Positions 34,656 through 43,505 of a stretch of 45,041 nt of DNA are shown here, in pieces; position 1 is the first letter of the stretch; each line of letters starts with the position of its first letter. The notes beneath the pieces are model-generated. The model was not told where the DNA came from and did not search any database. It saw only the letters and a program-made list of their open reading frames with translations. This DNA comes from Gemmatimonadales bacterium (GTDB lineage Bacteria; Gemmatimonadota; Gemmatimonadetes; Gemmatimonadales; GWC2-71-9), in contig JAICLE010000020.1 in NCBI GenBank assembly GCA_025927545.1, positions 1 to 45,041 on the forward strand, given 5' to 3'. Both the position numbers and the translations under genes were made by a program.

Positions 34656-34984
34656 CTACCGACAAGCCCAGCCGCAACGAGGACGAGTATTTCGCCAAGG
34701 AGGCCGCCGAGCTGCTCCGGAAGCAGCGCGAGCAGGCCGACGCCGCCGCGCGCGAGGCGGAGCGTAAGAGCCACTACATGAAGTGCCCGAAGGACGGGTA
34801 TGATCTCGCCAGCAGCGTCTACCACGGCGTGCAGATCGAGACCTGCCCGCACTGCGGCGGCATGTGGCTGGACGCCGGCGAGATCGACGCGGTGGCCCAC
34901 GAGGAGCGGCCCGGCCTCCTCACCCGCGTGCTCTCGGACGCATTCAGCAGCCTCAGGGACGCACCCCGGCGGGAGCGGCCGTGA
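34652..34984 (+). CDS. Small TFIIB-type zinc-ribbon protein
   Basis: A 110-residue protein with a charged helical N-terminus (about 8-40, many Glu, Arg and Ala) and a zf-TFIIB-like zinc ribbon, CPKDGYDL (45-52) and [15 protein letters not shown] (65-79), giving three or four cysteine ligands. Proteins of this type are common but their function is unknown; nucleic-acid or protein binding is possible. It is locked between purQ and purL by 4-nt overlaps on both sides (ATGA, GTGA), so it is translated with the FGAM synthase subunits. Confidence 0.85.
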   Translation: MTTDKPSRNEDEYFAKEAAELLRKQREQADAAAREAERKSHYMKCPKDGYDLASSVYHGVQIETCPHCGGMWLDAGEIDAVAHEERPGLLTRVLSDAFSSLRDAPRRERP

Positions 34985-37296
34985 CCAGCTCCACCGTGAC
35001 GTCCGGAGTGATGGAGGCCTCGGGCCTCCCCGGCGAGCGGCCGGTGACGCCCGAGGTCGTCCGGGAGCACAACCTCAACGAGCTCGAGTACGGCCGTATC
35101 GTCGCGCTGCTCGGCCGCACGCCGACGCTCACCGAGCTCGGGATCTTCTCCGCGCTGTGGTCGGAGCACTGCTCCTACAAGCACTCCCGCACCGTGCTCC
35201 GCACGTTTCCCACCACCGGCTCCCAGGTGGTGCAGGGCCCCGGCGAGAACGCGGGCGTGCTCCGCTTGCCGGACGGCTGGGCGGTGGCCTTCAAGATCGA
35301 GTCCCACAACCACCCGTCGGCCGTGGAGCCGTACCAGGGGGCGGCGACCGGCGTGGGCGGCATTCTCCGCGACGTGTTCACCATGGGTGCCCGGCCGGTG
35401 GCGCTGCTCAACAGCCTGCGCCTCGGGCCGCTCGAGAGTCCGCGCAACCGGTATCTCTTCGCCGGCATCGTGCGTGGCGTGGGCGACTACGGCAACTGCG
35501 TCGGCGTGCCCACGCTCGGCGGCGAGGTCGGCTTCGCGCCCGGCTACACCGGGAACCCGCTGGTCAATGCCATGTGCGTCGGGTTGCTCAAAGAGGCCGA
35601 TCTCATCCGCGCCGCCGCGCACGGCGTGGGCAACGTGCTCCTGACCGTGGGCGCGCGGACGGGCCGGGACGGCATCCACGGCGCCAGCTTCGCCTCCGAG
35701 GAGCTGAGCGAAAAGAGCGAAGCCCGCCGGCCCCAGGTCCAGGTGGGCGATCCGTTCACCGAGAAGCTCCTCCTCGAAGCGAGCCTCGAGCTGATCACCT
35801 CCGACCTCATCATCGCCATCCAGGACATGGGCGCGGCGGGTCTCACCAGCTCCAGCGCGGAGATGGCGGCCCGGGGCGGCGTGGGCGTCGAGATCGACAC
35901 CGGCCTGGTGCCCACCCGCGAACCCGGCATGACCCCCTACGAGATCCTGCTCTCGGAGTCGCAGGAGCGAATGCTCGTGGTGTCGGAGCCGCACAGGGTG
36001 GCGGAGATCCAGGCCGTCTGCGCCAAATGGGAGCTGAACGCGACGCCGATCGGGCACGTCACCGACGATGGCATCTACCGGGTGCGGCATCACGGCCTGG
36101 TGGTGGCGGCCATCCCGGGCCAGCGTCTGGTGGACGACTGCCCCATGTACGAGCCCACTGCCCGGGAGGGCGACGAGACGAAGGCCCTCCGGGCCGCCCT
36201 GCCAGCGGCCGCGCCGAAAGCAGGGCTGCAGGACGCGCTGCCGCTCCTGCTCGACGCGCCCAACCTCGCGAGCAAGCGCTGGGTCTACGAGCAGTACGAC
36301 TCGACCGTGCAGGCCTCCACCGTGCTCGGCCCAGGCGGCGACGCCGGCGTGCTGCGAGTGCCCGGCACCGCCTTCGGCCTGGCCGTCACGGTCGATTGCA
36401 ACAGCCGGCTGGTGGCGCTCGACCCCTATGAGGGCGGCAAGGCGGCGGTGGCCGAGGCGGCGCGGAACATCGCCTGCGTGGGCGGGCGGCCGCTCGGCAT
36501 CACCGACTGCCTCAATTTCGGCAACCCCGAGAAGCCGGAGGTGTATTTCCAGTTCCGCGAGGCATGCCGGGGCATCGCCGATGCCTGCCGCGCGTTCGAT
36601 ACGCCGGTCACCGGCGGCAACGTGAGCTTCTACAACGAGAGCCCCACCGGCGCCATCGATCCCACGCCGACGGTCGGAATGGTGGGGCTGCTCGCACGAG
36701 TCGCCGATCGCGTGCCGAGCCCCTTCTCCACCCCGGGCGACGAGATCTTCGTCCTCGGCGCCACCCGCGGCGAGCTGGGCGGCTCCGCCTACTGGGCGGA
36801 GCTCCGCGACTTCACCGGCGGGCGCCCGGCCCGGGTGGATCTCGACGCCGAGCGGCGGCTGCAGCGCCTCCTGGTGGAAGCGGCCGGACGGCGCCTGCTC
36901 CGCTCGGCCCACGACTGCTCGGAAGGCGGGCTCCTGGTGACGCTGGCCGAGGCCGCCATCGGCGGCGCCTACGCGGGAGACGGTCTCGGCGCCTCAGTGG
37001 ACCTGACCGCTTACGGCGCGGAGGTTCCGCTCGACGGTCTGCTGTTCGGCGAAGACGGCGCCCGAGCCGTGGTCTCGGCCGCGCCCGCGGAGGCGCGCCG
37101 GCTGGTGGCCCTCGCGCGCGAGCACGGGGTGCCGATCGCGCGGGTGGGACTCGTTGGAGATACCGGAGGAACGCTGGAACTCCGAGTGGCTGGTCAGACG
37201 TTCTCGTGGGGCATCGGCGCGCTGCGCCAGACCTATTTCGAGGCGATTCCCCGGCGGATGCAGCATCCGGACGTGGACCGCTCGGCGGGAGAGTAA
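34981..37296 (+). CDS. purL: FGAM synthase large subunit PurL
   Basis: ATP-dependent amidation of FGAR to FGAM, with PurS and PurQ. The 771-residue product is the small PurL type (no fused glutaminase). It has [31 protein letters not shown] (20 residues), [28 protein letters not shown] and [13 protein letters not shown] chose GTG 34981, which overlaps the zinc-ribbon stop as GTGA; ATG 35011 is a possible alternative. It ends 3 bases before purF. Confidence 0.96.
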   Translation: MTSSTVTSGVMEASGLPGERPVTPEVVREHNLNELEYGRIVALLGRTPTLTELGIFSALWSEHCSYKHSRTVLRTFPTTGSQVVQGPGENAGVLRLPDGWAVAFKIESHNHPSAVEPYQGAATGVGGILRDVFTMGARPVALLNSLRLGPLESPRNRYLFAGIVRGVGDYGNCVGVPTLGGEVGFAPGYTGNPLVNAMCVGLLKEADLIRAAAHGVGNVLLTVGARTGRDGIHGASFASEELSEKSEARRPQVQVGDPFTEKLLLEASLELITSDLIIAIQDMGAAGLTSSSAEMAARGGVGVEIDTGLVPTREPGMTPYEILLSESQERMLVVSEPHRVAEIQAVCAKWELNATPIGHVTDDGIYRVRHHGLVVAAIPGQRLVDDCPMYEPTAREGDETKALRAALPAAAPKAGLQDALPLLLDAPNLASKRWVYEQYDSTVQASTVLGPGGDAGVLRVPGTAFGLAVTVDCNSRLVALDPYEGGKAAVAEAARNIACVGGRPLGITDCLNFGNPEKPEVYFQFREACRGIADACRAFDTPVTGGNVSFYNESPTGAIDPTPTVGMVGLLARVADRVPSPFSTPGDEIFVLGATRGELGGSAYWAELRDFTGGRPARVDLDAERRLQRLLVEAAGRRLLRSAHDCSEGGLLVTLAEAAIGGAYAGDGLGASVDLTAYGAEVPLDGLLFGEDGARAVVSAAPAEARRLVALAREHGVPIARVGLVGDTGGTLELRVAGQTFSWGIGALRQTYFEAIPRRMQHPDVDRSAGE

Positions 37297-37299
37297 GGC

Positions 37300-38694
37300 A
37301 TGTGCGGTATCATCGGCGTTTCCGGGATCCCTGACGCGGCCCGGCTCACGTACCTCGGCCTCTACGCGCTGCAGCACCGCGGGCAGGAGAGCGCCGGCAT
37401 CGTCGCCATCGACGGTGAGGGCGTGGCCCGCTCCCACCGGGGCATGGGCCTGGTGAGCGAAAATTTCGAGGATTCCACCCTGGCGGCTCTGCCCGGCGAC
37501 GTGGCCGTGGGCCACACCCGCTATTCCACCACCGGCAGCACGGTCCTCGCCAACGCGCAGCCGTGCAACGTGGCCACCCGGTGCGGTCCGCTGGCCATCG
37601 CGCACAACGGCAACATCATCAATGCCGCCGACATCCGCCGGGAGCTGGTGGAGAAGGGCGCCATCTTCACCACGTCGTCCGACACCGAGGTGCTGGTGCA
37701 CCTGATCGCCCGGTCGGAGGCGGACACGGTCGAGGGACAGATCCGCGAGGCGCTGGAGCAGGTGGACGGTGCGTACAGTCTCGTGATCACCGTCGGCCGG
37801 ACGCTCTACGCCGTGGTGGACAGCCGCGGTTTCCGCCCGCTCGTGACCGGCCGGCTCGGCGGCGGCATGGTGGTGGCCTCGGAGACCTGCGCGCTCGACC
37901 TGCTCGGCGCCCACGTCACCTGCGAGCTCCAGCCCGGCGAGTTCATCCGCATCGAGAACGGCAAGGTCACCGAGTTGCCGCGGCTCTCGCCCCGGCGGGT
38001 GAGCCGCTGCGTGTTCGAGCTGGTGTACTTCGCCCGCCCCGACAGCACGGTCTTCGGCGAGTCGGTGGATCGGGTTCGTCGCGAGCTCGGCCGCCAGCTC
38101 GCGCGCGAGCAGCCCGCGCCCGCCGGCGAGGTGGTCTTCAGCGTGCCGGACAGCTCCAACGCCATGGCACTCGGCTTCTCGGAAGTGTCGGGGATCAAGC
38201 TCGAGTACGGCCTGATCCGGAACCATTACGTGGGCCGCACCTTCATCAACCCCACGCAGGACCACCGGGTGGCCAAGGTCAAGATCAAGTTCAATCCGGT
38301 GCGGGACGTCATTCAGGGCAAGTCGGTGGTGGTGGTGGACGATAGCCTCGTCCGAGGCAACACCAGCAAGAGCCTGGTGCAGATGATCCGCGCCGCCGGC
38401 GCGCGGGAGGTGCACCTGCGCCTGGGCTCGCCGCCGATCACGGGCCCGTGCCTCTATGGCATCGACACGCCGACCCCGGAGGAGCTCATCGCGGCCACGC
38501 ATTCGATCGAGGAGATCCGCGAGTTTCTCGCGGTGGACTCGCTCGGCTACCTGTCCCTCGACGGGATGCTGCGCGCCGCGGGGGAAAGCAACCAGTACTG
38601 CCACGCCTGCTTCTCCGGCCGCTACCCCACCCCGATCCCGGGCGACCTGGTACAGCTTCGGCACGCGGCTCCGCTCGTGGCGACGCCGGCGTGA
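37300..38694 (+). CDS. purF: Amidophosphoribosyltransferase
   Basis: First committed step of purine synthesis: PRPP plus glutamine to phosphoribosylamine. Cys2 is the glutaminase nucleophile directly after Met1, so no propeptide is removed. GHTRYSTTGS and AHNGNIINA mark the Ntn glutaminase half; VVVVDDSLVRGNT (343-355) is the PRPP loop. Cys237, Cys384, Cys434 and Cys437 match the [4Fe-4S] ligands of the Bacillus-type enzyme, implying oxygen-sensitive turnover. 464 residues, normal length. The stop overlaps ppdK as GTGA. Confidence 0.97.
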   Translation: MCGIIGVSGIPDAARLTYLGLYALQHRGQESAGIVAIDGEGVARSHRGMGLVSENFEDSTLAALPGDVAVGHTRYSTTGSTVLANAQPCNVATRCGPLAIAHNGNIINAADIRRELVEKGAIFTTSSDTEVLVHLIARSEADTVEGQIREALEQVDGAYSLVITVGRTLYAVVDSRGFRPLVTGRLGGGMVVASETCALDLLGAHVTCELQPGEFIRIENGKVTELPRLSPRRVSRCVFELVYFARPDSTVFGESVDRVRRELGRQLAREQPAPAGEVVFSVPDSSNAMALGFSEVSGIKLEYGLIRNHYVGRTFINPTQDHRVAKVKIKFNPVRDVIQGKSVVVVDDSLVRGNTSKSLVQMIRAAGAREVHLRLGSPPITGPCLYGIDTPTPEELIAATHSIEEIREFLAVDSLGYLSLDGMLRAAGESNQYCHACFSGRYPTPIPGDLVQLRHAAPLVATPA

Positions 38695-41357
38695 GCGGCC
38701 CCTATACGCAGCCCCTGGTCTACTTCTTCGGCCAGGGGCGGGCCGACGGCACCGCCGCCATGAAGGACGTGCTGGGCGGCAAGGGCGCCGGCCTGGCGGA
38801 GATGACCACCATCGGCATTCCCGTCCCGCCGGGCTTCACCATCGCCAGCAGTCTCTGCCTCAGCTATCTCGAAAGCCGCCAGTTCCCCAAGCGCCTCCAG
38901 GTGGAGGTCGAGAATGCGCTCCACCGCGTGGAGGCCGCGACCGGCAAACACTTCGGCGACGGCCAGAACCCGCTGCTGGTGAGCGTGCGGTCGGGTGCCG
39001 CCGTGTCCATGCCGGGCATGATGGAGACGATCCTCAATCTCGGCCTCAACGACGTCACCGTCGAAGGCCTCGCGCGCCAGAGCGGAAACCCTCGCTTCGC
39101 GTGGGATTCCTACCGCCGCTTCGTGCAGATGTACGGCGGCGTCGTCTTCGACCTCTCGAAGAAGCCGTTCGAACAGATGCTCGAGGAGCACCGCCAGCGC
39201 TGCGGCGTGGAGCGCGACATCGATCTGCCGGTCGAGGAGATGCAGGCCGTCGTCGGCCGGTTCAAGCAGCACGTGCGCGACGAGACCGGCGGTGATTTCC
39301 CGAGCGGCCCGCTGGACCAGCTCTGGGGCGCGATCGCCGCGGTGTTCGAGAGCTGGAACACCCGGCGGGCCATCGACTACCGGAAGCTCCACGACATTCC
39401 CGACGCGATGGGCACTGCGGTGAACGTGGTGGCCATGGTGTTCGGCAACCTGGGAGAGGATTCGGGCACCGGCGTCACCTTCAGCCGCAGCCCGTCCACT
39501 GGCGAGCGCGCCCTCTACGGCGAGTACCTGCTCAATGCGCAGGGCGAAGACGTAGTCTCGGGCAGCCGCACGCCGCAGCCGATCGCGACGCTCAAGGACC
39601 GGCTCCCGGCGTCCTACCAGGAGCTCGAGCGCGTGGCGCGGACCCTGGAGCGCCATTTCCGCGACGTGCAGGACATGGAGTTCACCATCGAGCGCGGCAC
39701 GCTTTACATGCTGCAGACGCGCCGCGGCCAGCGCTCCGGCCAGGCCGCCGTCCGGATCGCGTGCGAGATGGTGGATGAGGGGCTGATCTCCGAGGAGGAA
39801 GCTGTCGCCCGCATTCCGCCCCAGGATTTGAACCAGTTGCTCCACCCCACCATCGACCCCGGAAGCGAGCTCGACCTGCTGACCACCGGTCTCCCCGCGT
39901 CGCCCGGCGCCGCCTGCGGCACCGCCGTGTTCGACGCCGATCGCGCCGAGCAGCTCGGTCGCGCCGGGCAGGCGGTCATCCTGGTGCGCCGGGAAACGTC
40001 GCCCGAGGACTTCCACGGCATGGTCATGGCCAAAGCCGTCCTCACGGCGCGCGGCGGGATGACGTCGCACGCGGCGGTGGTGGCGCGCGGCATGGGCAAG
40101 CCGTGCGTCGCCGGCGCGCAGGAGCTGCAGGTGGACGAGCGGGCGGCGCGGATGTCGGTGGACGGCCGCTCCGTGGCGGAAGGCGAGTTCATCACGGTGG
40201 ACGGGAGCACGGGCAAGGTGTTCGCCGGCCAGGCCGCACTCCGGACCCCGGAGCTGAGCGGCGACTTCCTCCGTCTCATGCAGTGGGCCGACCGGATCCG
40301 CCAGCTCCGGGTCCGGGTCAACGCCGATACGCCGGCCGACGCGCACCGGGGCCGCGACTTCGGCGCCGAAGGAATCGGGCTCTGCCGCACCGAGCACATG
40401 TTCTTCGACGGCGAGCGGCTCACCGCCATGCGCGAGATGATCGTGGCGCAGGACACCGCGGGCCGCCAGCGCGCGCTGGCCAAGCTCCTGCCCATGCAGC
40501 GCGCCGACTTCGAGGCGATCTTCCGGGCCATGGAGGGCTTCGCCGTCACCATTCGCCTGCTCGATCCGCCGCTGCACGAATTCCTGCCGAAGGAACGGGC
40601 CGAAATCGAGTCGCTGGCCGGCGAGCTCGCCATGGAGCCCGACGCCCTGCAGGCGATCGTCGACCGCCTGCAGGAGGTCAATCCGATGCTCGGCCTGCGC
40701 GGCTGCCGCCTCGGCATCGTCTATCCCGAGATCACCGCCATGCAGGTCCGGGCCATCTTCGAGGCGGCGTGTACCGTGGCCGTCCGCAAGGGCCGGGTCA
40801 TGCCCGAGGTCATGATCCCGCTCACGGCGAGCGTGGTGGAGTTCCGGCGGCAGGCGCTGATCGTCCGGCAGGTGGCCGAAGAGGTCTTCCGCGAGCGGCA
40901 GATCACCGTGCCCTTCCTGCTCGGCACCATGATCGAGCTCCCGCGCGCCGCGCTCACCGCCGACGAGCTCGCCCGCGAGGCGCAGTTCTTTTCGTTCGGG
41001 ACCAACGACCTTACCCAGACCACCTGGGGCATCTCGCGGGACGACTCCGCCCACTTCCTGCCCTTCTACCTCGAGCACGGCGTGATCGAGGCCGACCCGT
41101 TTCAGGTGCTCGACCAAGCGGGCGTCGGCAGGCTGATCCAGATGGCGTGCGAGCTGGGCCGGCGGACGCGACCCGACCTCAAGCTCGGCATCTGCGGCGA
41201 GCACGGGGGCGACCCCACGGCGGTGGCCTTCTGCGATCGCCTGGGGATGAACTACGTGAGCTGCTCGCCGTTTCGGGTGCCCATCGCCCGCCTCGCGGCA
41301 GCCCAGGCGGCGCTGGCGACCCGGGGAACCATGGACCGCACCCGGGCGACGGTGTAA
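38691..41357 (+). CDS. ppdK: Pyruvate, phosphate dikinase
   Basis: Reversible conversion of pyruvate, ATP and phosphate to PEP, AMP and pyrophosphate. The 888-residue product has the nucleotide-binding N-terminal domain (LGGKGAGLAEM, SVRSGAAVSMPGMMET), the phosphohistidine domain with His460 and regulatory Thr458 in GGMTSHAAVVARGMGKP, and the PEP/pyruvate barrel with EGIGLCRTEHMFF, FSFGTNDLTQTTWG and GICGEHGGDP (catalytic Cys). Start GTG 38691 overlaps the purF stop. It could supply PEP to the PEP carboxylase of the serine-cycle cluster. Confidence 0.96.
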   Translation: MSGPYTQPLVYFFGQGRADGTAAMKDVLGGKGAGLAEMTTIGIPVPPGFTIASSLCLSYLESRQFPKRLQVEVENALHRVEAATGKHFGDGQNPLLVSVRSGAAVSMPGMMETILNLGLNDVTVEGLARQSGNPRFAWDSYRRFVQMYGGVVFDLSKKPFEQMLEEHRQRCGVERDIDLPVEEMQAVVGRFKQHVRDETGGDFPSGPLDQLWGAIAAVFESWNTRRAIDYRKLHDIPDAMGTAVNVVAMVFGNLGEDSGTGVTFSRSPSTGERALYGEYLLNAQGEDVVSGSRTPQPIATLKDRLPASYQELERVARTLERHFRDVQDMEFTIERGTLYMLQTRRGQRSGQAAVRIACEMVDEGLISEEEAVARIPPQDLNQLLHPTIDPGSELDLLTTGLPASPGAACGTAVFDADRAEQLGRAGQAVILVRRETSPEDFHGMVMAKAVLTARGGMTSHAAVVARGMGKPCVAGAQELQVDERAARMSVDGRSVAEGEFITVDGSTGKVFAGQAALRTPELSGDFLRLMQWADRIRQLRVRVNADTPADAHRGRDFGAEGIGLCRTEHMFFDGERLTAMREMIVAQDTAGRQRALAKLLPMQRADFEAIFRAMEGFAVTIRLLDPPLHEFLPKERAEIESLAGELAMEPDALQAIVDRLQEVNPMLGLRGCRLGIVYPEITAMQVRAIFEAACTVAVRKGRVMPEVMIPLTASVVEFRRQALIVRQVAEEVFRERQITVPFLLGTMIELPRAALTADELAREAQFFSFGTNDLTQTTWGISRDDSAHFLPFYLEHGVIEADPFQVLDQAGVGRLIQMACELGRRTRPDLKLGICGEHGGDPTAVAFCDRLGMNYVSCSPFRVPIARLAAAQAALATRGTMDRTRATV

Positions 41358-41363
41358 GGGTGC

Positions 41364-41414
41364 AGGCGGAGCCGAGCGGGAGCGTGACCGTCCTCCCGAG
41401 CGCAGCGCGGGATG
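41364..41414. repeat. GC-rich intergenic module CGAGCG...GCGGGATGAC
   Basis: The gap after ppdK holds GAGCGGGAGCG and, at about 41397-41414, GAGCGCAGCGCGGGATGAC. The latter resembles the CTTCGCTCGGGATGAC module inside the repeat at 4252-4351. It is short and only partly conserved, so the family assignment is tentative. It lies between convergent genes and could act as a terminator hairpin. Confidence 0.35.
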
Positions 41415-41426
41415 ACAGTTCGCCGG

Positions 41427-41774
41427 TCACGCCCGCGCGAAGATCTCCACCATCGGCTGCGCCGCCGCGTTCAGGTCGGAGCGCGGCCCGGGGAATTGCT
41501 GGCCGGTGAGCTCGACCTCGTCCACCGCGGTCGAGATGAAGCTGCGCCAACCGGGCACGTCGCCGCTCCCGCTGCCGCCGGCCGTCTGGTAGCCCACGAG
41601 AATCGGCTCGCCGGCCTCATGGATGCCCAGCAGATGCGGCTCCACGGTCCGGTCCCGGCCCTGATAGCGGATGCGGACCACCCGGTGGTCCAGAATGGCG
41701 AGCACCAGCCGCTCGCCGGTGGTGAGCTCTTCGATCGGGTGCGCCCAGCGCGGCGCGTCCTGCTGCTGCTGCAT
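41427..41774 (-). CDS. Small WYL-like domain protein, function unknown
   Basis: A 115-residue protein resembling an isolated WYL domain: LAILDHRVVRIRYQGRDRTVEPHLLG, broken here as residues about 24-49, followed by ILVGYQTAGGSGSG and PGWRSFISTAVDEVEL. WYL domains bind nucleic acid or small ligands and usually follow a DNA-binding domain, which is missing here. I chose ATG 41774 because GGGGGG sits 5 bases upstream and the sequence before it looks non-coding. It is divergent from purE and convergent with ppdK. The family call is by pattern only. Confidence 0.65.
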   Translation of the reverse strand: MQQQQDAPRWAHPIEELTTGERLVLAILDHRVVRIRYQGRDRTVEPHLLGIHEAGEPILVGYQTAGGSGSGDVPGWRSFISTAVDEVELTGQQFPGPRSDLNAAAQPMVEIFARA

Positions 41775-41880
41775 CGGTCCCCCCACGAGGGTGTCGCCAG
41801 GAAGGTAGAGGCCGCCGCCTCGGCCGAGCCGTGACGGGTGACCCGGGCCCGACGCAGCATCACTCCAGTACGAGGACGCC

Positions 41881-42371
<491 letters not shown>

Positions 42372-42375
<4 letters not shown>

Positions 42376-43505
42376 TCCTGCCCGGCGCCACCGTCGGCGT
42401 CCTGGGCGGCGGGCAGCTCGGCCGGATGTTCACCCTGCGGGCGCACTCGATGGGCTACCGGGTGGTCGTGCTCGATCCCGACCCGATGAGCCCGGCCGGG
42501 CACGTGGCCGATCGTCACATCCGCGCGGCATACACGGACCGGCCGGCCCTCGATGAGCTGGCCGGCGCCTGCGCGGCCGTGACGACGGAATTCGAGAACG
42601 TGCCCGCCGAAGCGCTCGAGCGGCTGGCTCGCGGCCGCGTGGTGCGGCCTCCGGTCGAGGCGGTGGCAGTGGCGCAGGACAGGATCGCGGAGAAGACGTT
42701 TCTGCAAGATGCCGGCTTCGCCACGGCGCCGTTCCGCGCCGTGCGGAGCGCCGCCGATCTCGGTGCCGCCCTTGTTGAGATCAGGACGCCGGCTCTGTTG
42801 AAGACGAGCCGCCTGGGCTACGACGGCAAGGGCCAGGCGCCGATCGCCGATGCGGCCGGCGCGGGCGCGGCGTTCGAGCGCCTGCGCGGCGTGCCCTGCG
42901 TGCTGGAGGAGCGGCTGGAGCTCGAGGCGGAGCTCTCGGTCGTGCTGGCTCGCGGTGCCGACGCGCAGGTGGCCGCATTTCCCCCCGGCGAGAACACCCA
43001 CCGGGATGGCATCCTGGAGACCACCGTAGTGCCGGCCCGGATCTCCGAACGCCTGGCCGCAGCCGCGCGCCAGCTGGCCATCGGCGTCGCCGAGCGGCTG
43101 GCCTACGTAGGCGTTCTGGGCGTGGAGCTGTTCGTGGCCAACGGGGGCCAGCTCTTTGTAAACGAGATCGCGCCGCGGCCCCACAACAGCGGGCACTACA
43201 CCATGGACGCGTGCACGGTCGATCAGTTCGAGCAGCAGCTCCGCGCACTCTGCGGGCTCCCGCTCGGCACCCCCCGGCTGCTCACCCCGGTCGCCATGAT
43301 CAACCTGCTCGGCGACCTCTGGCGCGACGGCGAGCCCCGCTGGGCCGAGGCGCTGCGCCTGCCGGGTGTTCGGCTGCACCTCTACGGCAAGGCCGAGCCG
43401 AGGCCCGGCCGCAAGATGGGTCACCTCAACTGCATGGCCGATAGCGCCGACGGCGCGGTCGCACTGGCGCACGCCGCGCGCGCTGCCCTGCTCACCGGCG
43501 CGTGA
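42372..43505 (+). CDS. purK: N5-carboxyaminoimidazole ribonucleotide synthetase
   Basis: ATP-grasp enzyme making N5-CAIR from AIR, bicarbonate and ATP. The 377-residue product opens with [13 protein letters not shown] and has [21 protein letters not shown] (ATP-binding loop), the metal-binding [20 protein letters not shown] region (20 residues) and GHLNCM at the end. Start ATG 42372 overlaps purE as ATGA. Its last 14 bases overlap the 3' end of the opposite-strand sulfatase gene. Confidence 0.96.

Noticed and set aside
34819..36912. Minus-strand open frame of about 700 codons across purL
   Set aside because: Antisense shadow of purL; no recognisable domain and typical high-GC composition.
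38622..41204. Minus-strand open frame of 860 codons across ppdK
   Set aside because: Antisense shadow of the well-conserved ppdK.
41775..41880. Purine riboswitch or promoter upstream of purE
   Set aside because: The 106-base region is GC-rich with no recognisable purine aptamer and no convincing -35/-10 pair.
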